DNA of 32,578 nt, taken from positions 1 through 32,578 of the forward strand of contig NSIG01000024.1 in NCBI GenBank assembly GCA_002737275.1, given 5' to 3'. The DNA is from Opitutia bacterium (GTDB taxonomy: Bacteria > Verrucomicrobiota > Verrucomicrobiia > Opitutales > Opitutaceae). The notes beneath the pieces are model-generated. The model was given only the letters and a program-made list of their open reading frames with translations. It did not search any database and was not told the origin of the DNA. Position numbers and translations under genes: made by a program. This document shows, in pieces, positions 8,896 through 16,316 of this stretch; the first letter of the stretch is position 1; each line of letters opens with the position of its first letter.

Positions 8896-8910
8896 TCTGA
8901 AATTTTCAGA
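8896..8910. promoter_or_regulatory. Candidate operator for the LacI-type regulator
   Basis: TCTGAAA-T-TTTCAGA is a perfect 7-1-7 inverted repeat, 9 bp before the regulator's start codon and 3 bp downstream of a possible -10 box. Size, symmetry and place suit a LacI-family operator covering the transcription start. Binding is inferred. A related, imperfect copy lies at 9898-9912. Confidence 0.55.
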
Positions 8911-8913
8911 ATG

Positions 8914-8942
8914 AATGGACTGAATTGCCAAGGATGGGTCAA
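8914..8942 (-). promoter_or_regulatory. Possible sigma70-type promoter of the regulator gene
   Basis: On the minus strand TTGACC (8942-8937) is a good -35 box. After a 17-nt spacer comes TCCATT (8919-8914), a weak -10 matching the consensus at three of six positions. The palindrome at 8896-8910 would then fall on the transcription start, which gives the pair some weight. Confidence 0.3.
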
Positions 8943-8999
8943 GGGTTTTGTCACGAAGCGGTGACGGCGCATCAAGGGGCAAAAGCCGGGACGGAGGCT

Positions 9000-9869
9000 T
9001 TATACAGAGGGCGTGCGTTTCAGTGCGCGGCTCCAAGCTTTGGCGAAAGCGCCGCGGGCCGCGACGGCGTCGGGCCACGGGTGCGGATTCGTGCTCACAT
9101 GGTAGCCGTGGGTGCAGCCCAACTCGGGGCAGGTCCAAAGGGTGTTGCCAGGCCGGGGGCCGCGTAGCCAAAGAGCGAAGAGGTCTTCGACAAACGCGAT
9201 GTAGTCCTCGAATTCCGGGGTGAACTCTCCCCGGCCGTTGGTCACGGGGATTTGACAATGTTGGCTGTTAAAAGGCCGGAGATGGAACATCTGGGAGTGC
9301 TGAATCGACTCCGGCCAAGCCAGCAGGCGCGTCGAGAAGTCCTTTGGCATGACATGTTTCGAAACCGCGAAGTGGGAGTGATCCCAAGTGACGGGCATAA
9401 TCTGGCGCGTGGCCCGACGGTAAAGCCGGGCGATCTCGGTGAATTTCTCCGGCGTTTCGGTGGAGGTATCGCGGTGAACTTCGATGTGCACGCCTAGGCC
9501 GAGTGATCGGGAGAGTTTGATCAACTTCACGGCCATCGCCGCGGCGCTCGCGGGCGGCGTATCATGGTTGAGCAACTGAATGTTAATGAAGTGAACGCCG
9601 AGGTCTCGTTGGGCCTCAAGTCGCGGCCGCGCGACGTCAAGATCGCTGCAATCAAAGCCGCTCATGAGCACGAGCCCGCGGCGCTCGGCCCCGGCCTTGA
9701 GTTCGGGGGACACGTAAGCGCAAACCCCGTCAAAGCCTGCTTCTTTGATCGCATCCAGTTTTTGTTCCAAGGCCCATTCCCTGCGTTTTGAGGGCCAATC
9801 GTGCATCGACCACGGAGAGGCGCACTGAACGAGACGCGGAGCGGGCGAGGAAACAGAAAGCTTGTTCAT
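9000..9869 (-). CDS. Sugar phosphate isomerase/epimerase-like TIM-barrel protein
   Basis: A 289-residue protein resembling the AP-endonuclease-2/xylose-isomerase-like TIM-barrel family. The beta/alpha pattern includes 'KLDAIKEAGFDGVCAYVS', 'DLGVHFINIQLLNHDTPP' and 'LGLGVHIEVHRDTSTETP'. Residues likely to form the metal site are in 'HIEVHRD', 'VTWDHSHF', 'MFHLRPFNSQH' and the late 'CPELGCTHGYH'. There is no signal peptide, so it should act in the cytoplasm on a sugar or sugar acid; the substrate is unknown. It is divergent from the rhamnosidase operon, with 157 bp between the starts, and is the first gene of the minus-strand group leading to the regulator. A 10-bp perfect palindrome (TGAAATTTCA) overlaps its start codon. 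Confidence 0.8.
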   Translation of the reverse strand: MNKLSVSSPAPRLVQCASPWSMHDWPSKRREWALEQKLDAIKEAGFDGVCAYVSPELKAGAERRGLVLMSGFDCSDLDVARPRLEAQRDLGVHFINIQLLNHDTPPASAAAMAVKLIKLSRSLGLGVHIEVHRDTSTETPEKFTEIARLYRRATRQIMPVTWDHSHFAVSKHVMPKDFSTRLLAWPESIQHSQMFHLRPFNSQHCQIPVTNGRGEFTPEFEDYIAFVEDLFALWLRGPRPGNTLWTCPELGCTHGYHVSTNPHPWPDAVAARGAFAKAWSRALKRTPSV

Positions 9870-9878
9870 GAAATTTCA
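9869..9878. promoter_or_regulatory. Short palindrome at the isomerase start
   Basis: TGAAATTTCA is a perfect 10-bp palindrome starting at the first base of the isomerase start codon. It shares the TGAAA/TTTCA halves of the palindrome at 8896-8910 but lacks the central base. It may be a weak site for the same regulator or chance in an AT-rich patch. Confidence 0.25.
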
Positions 9879-9897
9879 CGGAAAATACTGATTGAAA

Positions 9898-9912
9898 TCT
9901 GAAAATTGACGA
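9898..9912. promoter_or_regulatory. Second, imperfect copy of the candidate operator
   Basis: TCTGAAAATTGACGA matches the reverse-strand reading of the palindrome at 8896-8910 at 12 of 15 positions, including one intact TCTGAAA half. It lies in the 157-bp divergent region (9870-10026) between the isomerase and rhamnosidase genes, where it could regulate both directions. I see no convincing -35/-10 pair in that region. Confidence 0.35.
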
Positions 9913-10026
9913 GAAGATTCTGGATTTGGTCGAGCGCTGCTGCGACTGCTCTAGTAAATCCATCGTCTCTTCGGTGGCAGAGGCCAACCCGAGCCCGAGG
10001 CAGCCTCGGATCAACCCACGGACCCA

Positions 10027-12519
10027 TTGAATTCCCCAAAAAAACCCTTTGTCGATTCTGCCGTTTGGATTTGGTCTGCCGAGGGCTCTCACGGGGTGCC
10101 GGCGCGTGATGCCTCCTCGCCGTCGCACTACCAAGTCCGGATGTTTCGGCGCAGTTTCGAGGTCGCGGATCCTGCCGCGGTGACGTTGGCAGTTTCGGTT
10201 TCGGGCGATAGTCGCTATCTGTTTTTCTGTAATGGGGTGCTGATCGGGCGCGGCCCGGCGAAGGGCGACGTGAACCACCATTTTTTCGAGACCTTCGATC
10301 TCACGCCCCAGCTTCGTCCCGGCCGCAACGTTCTCGCTGCGCTCGTGCTCGACATGGCGCACGTCGCGCATCGGCCGGCATTGCTCGGGGCCCCGTGCTC
10401 GGTGATGACTTACACGGGCGGTTTCGTTTTGGAAGGAGCGGTGCGGAATCGGGCTGGAGCGGAGGTGGTGGATCTGCGCACCGATGCGACTTGGCGGGTG
10501 GCCGTGGATACGGCACACCGGTTTCAAAATGAGCACACGACCTTCGAGGGGTATCTCGGCTATTTTGAGCATCGGGTATCGGCGTTGATCCCGCCGGGTT
10601 GGAATCTCCCCGATCATGACGACTCGGCGTGGGCGCCCGCCCATGTGTTGTTCAAGGCCGAATTGCTCGAGAATCGCCGTGATCCCACCAGCCCCTACGG
10701 CCTCATCCCTCGGATGATTCCGCCGCTAGCCGAGGAAGCGATCGAGCGGTTTTCGGATGTCTTTGTGCCCGGGGGCCAAGATGCACCGGCCGGTTGGGCC
10801 GGGGTGATCGCAGGTGATTCCGCGGTGACGCTCGCGGCCGGCACGGAGGTGGAGGTGATCCTCGATCACGCGAAACTGACCTCGGCTTTTCCCCAGCTGG
10901 CGGTGGCGGGTGGTGCGGGCGCGACGGTACGGTTGATCTACGCCGAAGCGCTCCGTCTGTCTTGGGAGACGCCCGGCGCGCTTTTGTTGGGGCGCAAGCA
11001 GTCGCTCGCCAATCTCGCCTCGCATTTCGCCGACGAGAAGACCGGCTGGACCTTCGACCGACGCGGAAAAATTACCGGTTGGTGCGATGTGTGGGAACCC
11101 GCCGGCCATGGAACGGCCACGGCGCCCGAGGGGTTTGAGCCACTGCATTGGCGGGCCTACCGCTACGTCGGATTGCGGATCAAGGTCGGCTCGGTGCCCC
11201 TCGTGATTCACGGGGTCACCCAGCGTTTCACGGTCTATCCGTATCACGTCGCGGCCACCTTCGTTTCTTCCGATGCGCGCCTTGATCGCGTGTGGGCGGC
11301 GAGCATCGAAACCATGCGGCTCTGCTCGCACGAGACGTTCGAGGACTGCCCGCATTACGAGCAGATGCAGTATGCGGGCGACACGATGATCACGTCGAAG
11401 ATCGCGATGCTCGCGACCGCGGACTATCGTTTGAGCCGGCAGGCGCTTTATCACTTCGACTGGTCGCGGCTCTCCGACGGGCTCACCCAAAGCCGCTATC
11501 CGTCTCGGCTCGTGCAGATCATTCCGACGTGGTCGTTGCATTGGATAACAAATATCCGTGATTATTTTCTTTGCTCCGGCGACGCCGCCACGGTGCGCGA
11601 TTTGCTGCCCGGAGTGCGGGCGGTGCTGGATTGGTATCGGCGGCATACCGATGCCACGGGTCTGCCCGCAAAACTTCCGTTTTGGAACATCACTGATTGG
11701 TGCCCGTGGTGGCCCCGTGGCGTTGTGCCCGGTGCCGATTCCGGTCCGACCACGATTCTCAGTGCGCAATACATCCAAGGGCTCGCCGACGTCGCCGAAC
11801 TTCTCCGGCAACTGGGCGGCGCCCCGCGTCACACCGCCGAGATCGACGCCCTCGAGTCTGAGGCCGCGCGGCTGCGGGTCGCGTTGCACGCGCTCACGTG
11901 GAGCGAAAGCGAAGGACTTTACTTTGATCGTCCCGGTGGCCCCGAGGTTTCCCAGTGCGGGAACGCCTGGGCGATCATCGCCGGAGTCGCCGGACCTCGT
12001 GAAACGGCGCGCATTTTCCAGCGTTTCCCGCTCGATGCCAAACTCGCGCCCGGCTCGTTCTTCTGCTGGCATTTTATCTTCACCGCGCTCGTGCGCGCGG
12101 GGCTTTACGACCGGATGCCGACGTATCTCGGCCCTTGGCACGAATCGCTTGATTACGGTCTCACGACCTTCGTCGAAGAGAACTCCTACTGGCGCTCGCT
12201 CTGCCATGCGTGGTCCGCGCATCCCGCGCTCGAGTTTCTGCAACGCATCCTCGGCGTCGTGCCGACGGCGCCAGGATTCGCCCGCGTGACCATCGCGCCG
12301 CATCGCTGCGGACTGACTCATGCGACCGGCCGGGTGTGCACGCCGCAGGGACCGATCGACGTGGCGTGGCGCGTGGTCGAAGGCGCGTTCGCGCTTGAGA
12401 TCACCGCTCCGGTCGGGCTCGACGTCACGGTGGTCGCACCCGATGGCGCGTCGACGGTGCGTCGGTTCCCGGGCGGCACGTTCGCAGAAAAGTTCCCGCT
12501 TTTACCCGACCGCGTATGA
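10027..12519 (+). CDS. Alpha-L-rhamnosidase-like glycoside hydrolase (GH78 type)
   Basis: An 830-residue enzyme expected to cleave terminal alpha-L-rhamnose. The N-terminal third is beta-rich ('VWIWSAEG', 'MFRRSFEVADPAAVTLAVSV', 'LFFCNGVLIGRGPAKGD'), like the accessory sandwich domains of GH78. The (alpha/alpha)6 catalytic domain starts near 415 and carries the signature 'ETFEDCPHYEQMQYAGDT' (437-454), in which Asp440 and Glu445 are the likely catalytic acids. Downstream are 'TDWCPWWPRGVVPGADSGPT' and a C-terminal beta domain ('VVPTAPGFARVTIAPH'). No signal peptide is seen, so the enzyme is probably cytoplasmic unless exported by another route. The start is inferred: TTG at 10027 is the only usable start that keeps the conserved N-terminus, with an in-frame stop at 9955 and no ATG between. 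Its stop overlaps the next start (ATGA). Confidence 0.85.
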   Translation: MNSPKKPFVDSAVWIWSAEGSHGVPARDASSPSHYQVRMFRRSFEVADPAAVTLAVSVSGDSRYLFFCNGVLIGRGPAKGDVNHHFFETFDLTPQLRPGRNVLAALVLDMAHVAHRPALLGAPCSVMTYTGGFVLEGAVRNRAGAEVVDLRTDATWRVAVDTAHRFQNEHTTFEGYLGYFEHRVSALIPPGWNLPDHDDSAWAPAHVLFKAELLENRRDPTSPYGLIPRMIPPLAEEAIERFSDVFVPGGQDAPAGWAGVIAGDSAVTLAAGTEVEVILDHAKLTSAFPQLAVAGGAGATVRLIYAEALRLSWETPGALLLGRKQSLANLASHFADEKTGWTFDRRGKITGWCDVWEPAGHGTATAPEGFEPLHWRAYRYVGLRIKVGSVPLVIHGVTQRFTVYPYHVAATFVSSDARLDRVWAASIETMRLCSHETFEDCPHYEQMQYAGDTMITSKIAMLATADYRLSRQALYHFDWSRLSDGLTQSRYPSRLVQIIPTWSLHWITNIRDYFLCSGDAATVRDLLPGVRAVLDWYRRHTDATGLPAKLPFWNITDWCPWWPRGVVPGADSGPTTILSAQYIQGLADVAELLRQLGGAPRHTAEIDALESEAARLRVALHALTWSESEGLYFDRPGGPEVSQCGNAWAIIAGVAGPRETARIFQRFPLDAKLAPGSFFCWHFIFTALVRAGLYDRMPTYLGPWHESLDYGLTTFVEENSYWRSLCHAWSAHPALEFLQRILGVVPTAPGFARVTIAPHRCGLTHATGRVCTPQGPIDVAWRVVEGAFALEITAPVGLDVTVVAPDGASTVRRFPGGTFAEKFPLLPDRV

Positions 12520-13382
12520 TCCTCCGCCTTGAACATGCCGCCGGTTCCGCCGTCACCGTTTTTGCGGGCGAGGCCGTTTTACTCCGCTATGTTTACGCGC
12601 CGACGACTCCGGCCAACGAATCGCCGCGGCCCTACGCGCATCCGGTCAATACGTTGGCGGGCGACACCCTTACCAATTTCCGGCCCAACGACCATCCGTG
12701 GCACCACGCGCTGAGTTTCACGTTGAACCAAGTCTCGGGTGCGAATTTTTGGGGCGGCCCGACCTGCCGGCGCGACGAAGGCTACAAATGGCGCGACGAT
12801 CACGGCTCGCAGCAGCACGTCGCCTGGACCGCGCTTGAGGCGACCGGGGCGACCGCGGCGCTCAGTCATTCGCTGGAGTGGAAACGGCTCGGCGAAACGC
12901 TTTTTCGCGAGGAGCGCGCGTTGCAGATCGCCGTCGCGGCCGATCCCGCCGCGGCGACGTGGTCGCTGCGTTGGCGCAGTCACTTGGTCAACGTCAGCGG
13001 CCGCGCCCTCACGCTCGGCAACCCGCACTCCCATGGCGGGATGGTCGGCTCGCACTACAACGGGCTGCAGTTTCGCGGGGCGCGCGAGCTGCTGGATGAT
13101 CACCTCGATCCCACGATCAAACTGGTCGCCGAGGGCGGGCTGGAAGGCGTGACGGCGGTGCACGGGGCCGCGGCCCGCTGGATGGAATGGCACGGCCAGC
13201 TCGACGGCACTTTGCGCCGCGTGCGCATTCGCTTCGAGAACAACGCGGGTCCGTTGACGTGGTTTGTGAGGCGTAATTATCCGTTGGCGGCCTTCCCTTT
13301 GCAGGCCGAGTCCGATCTTGTGCTCTCGCCCGGGGCCGAACTGCTCGCTGATCACACCCTGACTTTTCAATCGCTCGCATGA
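12516..13382 (+). CDS. DUF6807/PmoA-like family protein
   Basis: A 288-residue protein resembling the DUF6807 family, often annotated as methane oxygenase PmoA-like although it is unrelated to methane oxidation. Landmarks are 'YAHPVNTLAGDTLTNFRPND' followed by 'HPWHHALSFTLNQVSGANFW' (residues 41-80), and 'GNPHSHGGMVGSHYNGLQFR' (about 168-187). The repeated His and Asp residues suggest a sugar-binding or catalytic beta-sandwich of the galactose-mutarotase kind. Family members commonly sit in carbohydrate catabolic clusters, but I know of no firmly established reaction. There is no signal peptide. It is translationally coupled at both ends (ATGA overlaps at 12516 and 13379), so it belongs to one operon with the rhamnosidase and the PLP enzyme. 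Confidence 0.8.
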   Translation: MILRLEHAAGSAVTVFAGEAVLLRYVYAPTTPANESPRPYAHPVNTLAGDTLTNFRPNDHPWHHALSFTLNQVSGANFWGGPTCRRDEGYKWRDDHGSQQHVAWTALEATGATAALSHSLEWKRLGETLFREERALQIAVAADPAAATWSLRWRSHLVNVSGRALTLGNPHSHGGMVGSHYNGLQFRGARELLDDHLDPTIKLVAEGGLEGVTAVHGAAARWMEWHGQLDGTLRRVRIRFENNAGPLTWFVRRNYPLAAFPLQAESDLVLSPGAELLADHTLTFQSLA

Positions 13383-14662
13383 AACTCGACCGCCGCCAAT
13401 TTCTCCAAGGCATGGGCGGCGGTGCGGCGGGGGCGTTGATCGCCGGATCCACCGCCCGGGCGGCGACCGCCAGCCCGGCGACATTACCCGCTTTTTCCAC
13501 GTCGACCTCGGCCGACTTCTGGCGGGCCGTGCGCGCGCACTTCCCGCTGCAGGACGATCCGGTTTACCTCAACTGCGGTGGCCTCGGACCGTCTTCACAA
13601 CGCGTGCTCGACGCGGTGTTTTCGACCATGCTCACCCTTCAGCAGCATTCGGAGACTGGTCACAGCCTGATCCAGCCGGCGCGGGAGATCGTCGCACCGT
13701 TTGTCGGAGCCGAGCCCCGCGAGCTCTGCTTCACGCGCAACGCCACCGAGGGTAACGCCCTGATCGCCGCCGGGCTCCGGCTGCGCGACGGCGACGAGGT
13801 GATCTTTGAGTCGCACGCGCATCCGGGCGGTTCGTTCCCGTGGTTCAACCAAACTAAGGAACGCGGCGTGACGGTGAAGCTCTTCGAACCCAGCCCCGTT
13901 TCCGCCGAGGAGAATCTCGCGCGCATCCGGGCGCTGGTGACGCCGCGGACGAAGGTCATTCAGGTGAGCCACATCACCTGCACCGACGGCCTCGTGATGC
14001 CCGTGCGGGCGATCGCTGAATTCGCCGCCGCGCGCGGCATCTGGTTTCACGCCGATGGGGCGCAGGCGGTCGGCATGGTTCCGGTTAACCTCAGTGAGCT
14101 CGGCTGCGACTCTTACGCCTTTTGCGGACACAAATGGCTGGGCGGGCCCCATGAATCGGGCGCGGTGTTCATCCGCCACGCGCGCCTCGAGGCGGTGGCG
14201 GTCACGGGCATCGGCTCGCATTCCGGCGATCTGCCGTTTCTGCCGGGCGAGATCCGCTACGTCGATGGCGCGGCCCGGCACGAATACGGCACCCGCAATG
14301 CCGGACTGATCGTCGCTCTCGCCGAGGCCGTGCGGTTGCAAAAAGAGATCGGCGTCGAGCGCATCGCCGCTTACGGCCGCGATCTGGCGACTTACCTTCA
14401 CGCCGAGTTTTCAAAAATTTCCGGGCTCGTCGTGCTCACGTCGGCCCGGCCCGAGCTGCGGGCGTCGATGGTCACGATCGCCCACCCGCGCGCTTCGGCC
14501 GGGGATTTTTTCACCTATCTCTTGAAGACGCACGGGCTGCGTTGCCGGCCGGTGACCGAGCAGAAACTCAATGCGGTGCGCATCTCGACCCACGTGTTCA
14601 ATTCGCCCGCCGAGTGCGAGCGGGTGGTCGCCGGCGTCCGAGCGGCGATGCGCGATCTCTGA
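13379..14662 (+). CDS. Tat-exported class-V aminotransferase-like PLP enzyme
   Basis: A 427-residue PLP-dependent enzyme of the class-V aminotransferase/cysteine desulfurase/isopenicillin-N-epimerase-like group. Residues 1-30 form a twin-arginine signal ('DRRQFLQGMGGGAAGALIAG'), so the folded holoenzyme should go to the periplasm. The fold-type I core shows 'VYLNCGGLGPSS' (near 63), 'ELCFTRNATEGNALIAAGL', 'IFESHAHPGG', 'VSHITCTDGLVMPV', 'FHADGAQAVG' with Asp226 for the pyridine nitrogen, and 'FCGHKWLGGP' with Lys252 as the Schiff-base lysine. The key residues are present, so it should be active. The reaction (epimerase, desulfurase or lyase) cannot be told from sequence. It is the last gene of the rhamnosidase operon and is convergent with a RidA-family gene 44 bp away; RidA proteins hydrolyse imines released by PLP enzymes. 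Confidence 0.88.
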   Translation: MKLDRRQFLQGMGGGAAGALIAGSTARAATASPATLPAFSTSTSADFWRAVRAHFPLQDDPVYLNCGGLGPSSQRVLDAVFSTMLTLQQHSETGHSLIQPAREIVAPFVGAEPRELCFTRNATEGNALIAAGLRLRDGDEVIFESHAHPGGSFPWFNQTKERGVTVKLFEPSPVSAEENLARIRALVTPRTKVIQVSHITCTDGLVMPVRAIAEFAAARGIWFHADGAQAVGMVPVNLSELGCDSYAFCGHKWLGGPHESGAVFIRHARLEAVAVTGIGSHSGDLPFLPGEIRYVDGAARHEYGTRNAGLIVALAEAVRLQKEIGVERIAAYGRDLATYLHAEFSKISGLVVLTSARPELRASMVTIAHPRASAGDFFTYLLKTHGLRCRPVTEQKLNAVRISTHVFNSPAECERVVAGVRAAMRDL

Positions 14663-14706
14663 TCGCCGTCATCATGAACCGCCGTGGTTTCCCGCTCAAC
14701 GCGCCG

Positions 14707-15249
14707 TCACGGCGTCGCGATTTCCGCAATCAACTCGATCTCGACCGGAGCGCCCGCCGGGAGGGCGTTGACGCCGACCGCGGCACGTGCGTGCCGACCT
14801 TTTTCGCCGAAGACGGTGACCAACAAATCCGAAGCGCCGTTGATCACCTTGGGCTGCGCGGTGAAGTCGTCGGTGCAGTTCACAAAACCCGTGAGCTTCA
14901 CGATGCGTTTCACTCTCGCGAGATCACCGACCTCGGCCTTGAGCGCGGCGATCAGTTGCAAGGCGCAGGTGCGGGCGGCGTCGGCGCCTTGGGCCTCGGT
15001 GAAGTCGCGGCCGACCTTGCCGGCGAGAAATTTGCCGCCGGCACCGCGGGCGATCTGGCCGGCGAGAAACACGAGGTTTCCGCTCCGCACGGCCGGCACG
15101 TAGTTGGCGATCACGGGCGGGACGGAGGGCAGGGTGAGGCCGAGCGCCGCGAGCTTGGCTTCGGGCGTTGGGTGCGTCTCGGCGGCGCCGGCCGTCAGCG
15201 ACCAGGCGGCTGCGATGCAGAACAGGCGAAGGGCGAAGGAAGGAATCAT
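14707..15249 (-). CDS. Exported RidA (YjgF/YER057c/UK114) family protein
   Basis: A 180-residue RidA-like enamine/imine deaminase. Residues 1-22 look like a Sec signal peptide (LRLFCIAAAWSLTAGAAE), which is unusual because most RidA proteins are cytosolic. The RidA core runs from about 30: 'VPAVRSGNLVFLAGQIARGA', 'AARTCALQLIAALKAEVGDL', 'RIVKLTGFVNCTDDFTAQPK' and 'HARAAVGVNALPAGAPVEIE'. Arg155 in 'HARAAVGV' matches the substrate-carboxylate-binding arginine needed for deaminase activity. The length and the 'LGLTLPSVPPVIANYVPAV' lead-in match the longer subgroup. It is convergent with the Tat-exported PLP enzyme and divergent from the propeller operon by 47 bp. A periplasmic role clearing reactive imines made by the neighbouring PLP enzyme is an attractive inference. 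Confidence 0.87.
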   Translation of the reverse strand: MIPSFALRLFCIAAAWSLTAGAAETHPTPEAKLAALGLTLPSVPPVIANYVPAVRSGNLVFLAGQIARGAGGKFLAGKVGRDFTEAQGADAARTCALQLIAALKAEVGDLARVKRIVKLTGFVNCTDDFTAQPKVINGASDLLVTVFGEKGRHARAAVGVNALPAGAPVEIELIAEIATP

Positions 15250-15296
15250 GCGGCGAATGTGCCATTCCGCGGCGGGCAGGCGAGCCGACTTTGTTT

Positions 15297-16316
15297 ATGC
15301 AGACTTTGAAATTGAAATTATTTTTCGCGGCGTGGCTCGCGGCCCTCGTTGGCCACGCGCCGCTTGGGGCGGCCGCGCCGAAACACGATTTGTATCTGAG
15401 CGTGTTGCTCAGCGGGCAGGGTCAGATCATGGGCGGCCGGGCGCCGGCGCTAAGCGGCGTCTATCGTTCGACGGACCGGCTCAAGGTGGAGCACGTGGGC
15501 TTCGGCCACATCCGGATGTTTCAAGTGATCGGCGATCCGCACTCGGCCGACGGGCTTTACCTCGCTGCGCTCAACGGCGTCGTGCACTCGAAGGATCGCG
15601 GCAAGACATGGCGCATTCTCACGGGCTGGGATATGACCGAGCCCAAGGGTCTCGTCATCGACCCCAACGCGACCGACCACATTTACGCGGGCTTGCCCGA
15701 CGGCATCGCGGTTTCACGGGACCGCGGCGCGACTTGGACGCGGATGAACGACGGCATCCGCCGCAGCTACACTCAGACGATTACGATTGATCGCACGCAG
15801 GCCGGTCGCGTGCTCGCGGGCACCGAGCTCGGCATCTATCTCACCGAGGATGGCGCGCGCACCTGGCGGCTCGTGCAGCCCACCACCGAGACGACTTACG
15901 ATCTGCGCCAATCGCCGCACGATCCCAAAATATTCTTCGCCGCCACGACCTCGAGCGGCGCGCTTTGGTCGGAAGATCGCGGGCGCACGTGGCGGCCCAT
16001 CGCCGGCGTGCCGAAGAAACACACGTTGCACAACGGTGTCTTCGACCCTTCGGCTGCGCGGCGACTCGTGCTGTGCGGCTGGGACGCCGGCCTGCTGGTT
16101 TCCGAAGATGGCGGGCGCACGTGGCTCGATCGCACCGCGGGTCTGCCCAACCGCCAGATTTGGAGCGTTGCCGTTGACCCCGATCAGCCCGGCCGGCTCT
16201 ACGCCTCGCCTTTTCAACAACCGGTTTACGTCTCGGAGGATTTTGGCCTTACTTGGAAACCGGCGTTTTTTGAGAAAGCCACTGCGTTCAATCTCACGTT
16301 TGTGCCGCGCTCATGA
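15297..16316 (+). CDS. Secreted Asp-box beta-propeller protein, copy 1
   Basis: A 339-residue exported beta-propeller. I chose the ATG at 15297 because it opens a clean signal peptide (MQTLKLKLFFAAWLAALVGH, mature end near 'GAAAPKHD'); the frame is open further upstream but encodes an Arg-rich, non-signal sequence. At least six BNR/Asp-box motifs follow: 'SKDRGKTW', 'SRDRGATW', 'TEDGARTW', 'SEDRGRTW', 'SEDGGRTW' and 'SEDFGLTW', alternating with strands such as 'DHIYAGLPDGIAV' and 'AGRVLAGTELGIYL'. Asp-box propellers include sialidases and also non-catalytic binding proteins; I do not see the Arg triad of sialidases clearly, so the activity is open. Its stop overlaps the start of the large partner (ATGA), implying a fixed stoichiometric relation. 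No Shine-Dalgarno is visible. Confidence 0.85.
   Translation: MQTLKLKLFFAAWLAALVGHAPLGAAAPKHDLYLSVLLSGQGQIMGGRAPALSGVYRSTDRLKVEHVGFGHIRMFQVIGDPHSADGLYLAALNGVVHSKDRGKTWRILTGWDMTEPKGLVIDPNATDHIYAGLPDGIAVSRDRGATWTRMNDGIRRSYTQTITIDRTQAGRVLAGTELGIYLTEDGARTWRLVQPTTETTYDLRQSPHDPKIFFAATTSSGALWSEDRGRTWRPIAGVPKKHTLHNGVFDPSAARRLVLCGWDAGLLVSEDGGRTWLDRTAGLPNRQIWSVAVDPDQPGRLYASPFQQPVYVSEDFGLTWKPAFFEKATAFNLTFVPRS

Noticed and set aside
8950-8965. Hairpin GTCAC/GTGAC after the isomerase gene
   Set aside because: Only 5 bp, and on the minus strand it is followed by A residues instead of T, so it is not supported as a terminator.
10726-12321. A 531-codon open frame on the minus strand opposite the rhamnosidase gene
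   Set aside because: It is a shadow of a high-GC coding region: Arg/Gly/Pro-rich, without any family resemblance, while the plus strand has a clear GH78 protein.
12516-13382. A real methane-oxygenase (PmoA) subunit
   Set aside because: The protein is soluble, lacks transmembrane helices and copper-ligand context, and has a sugar-locus setting; the PmoA label for this family is a misnomer.
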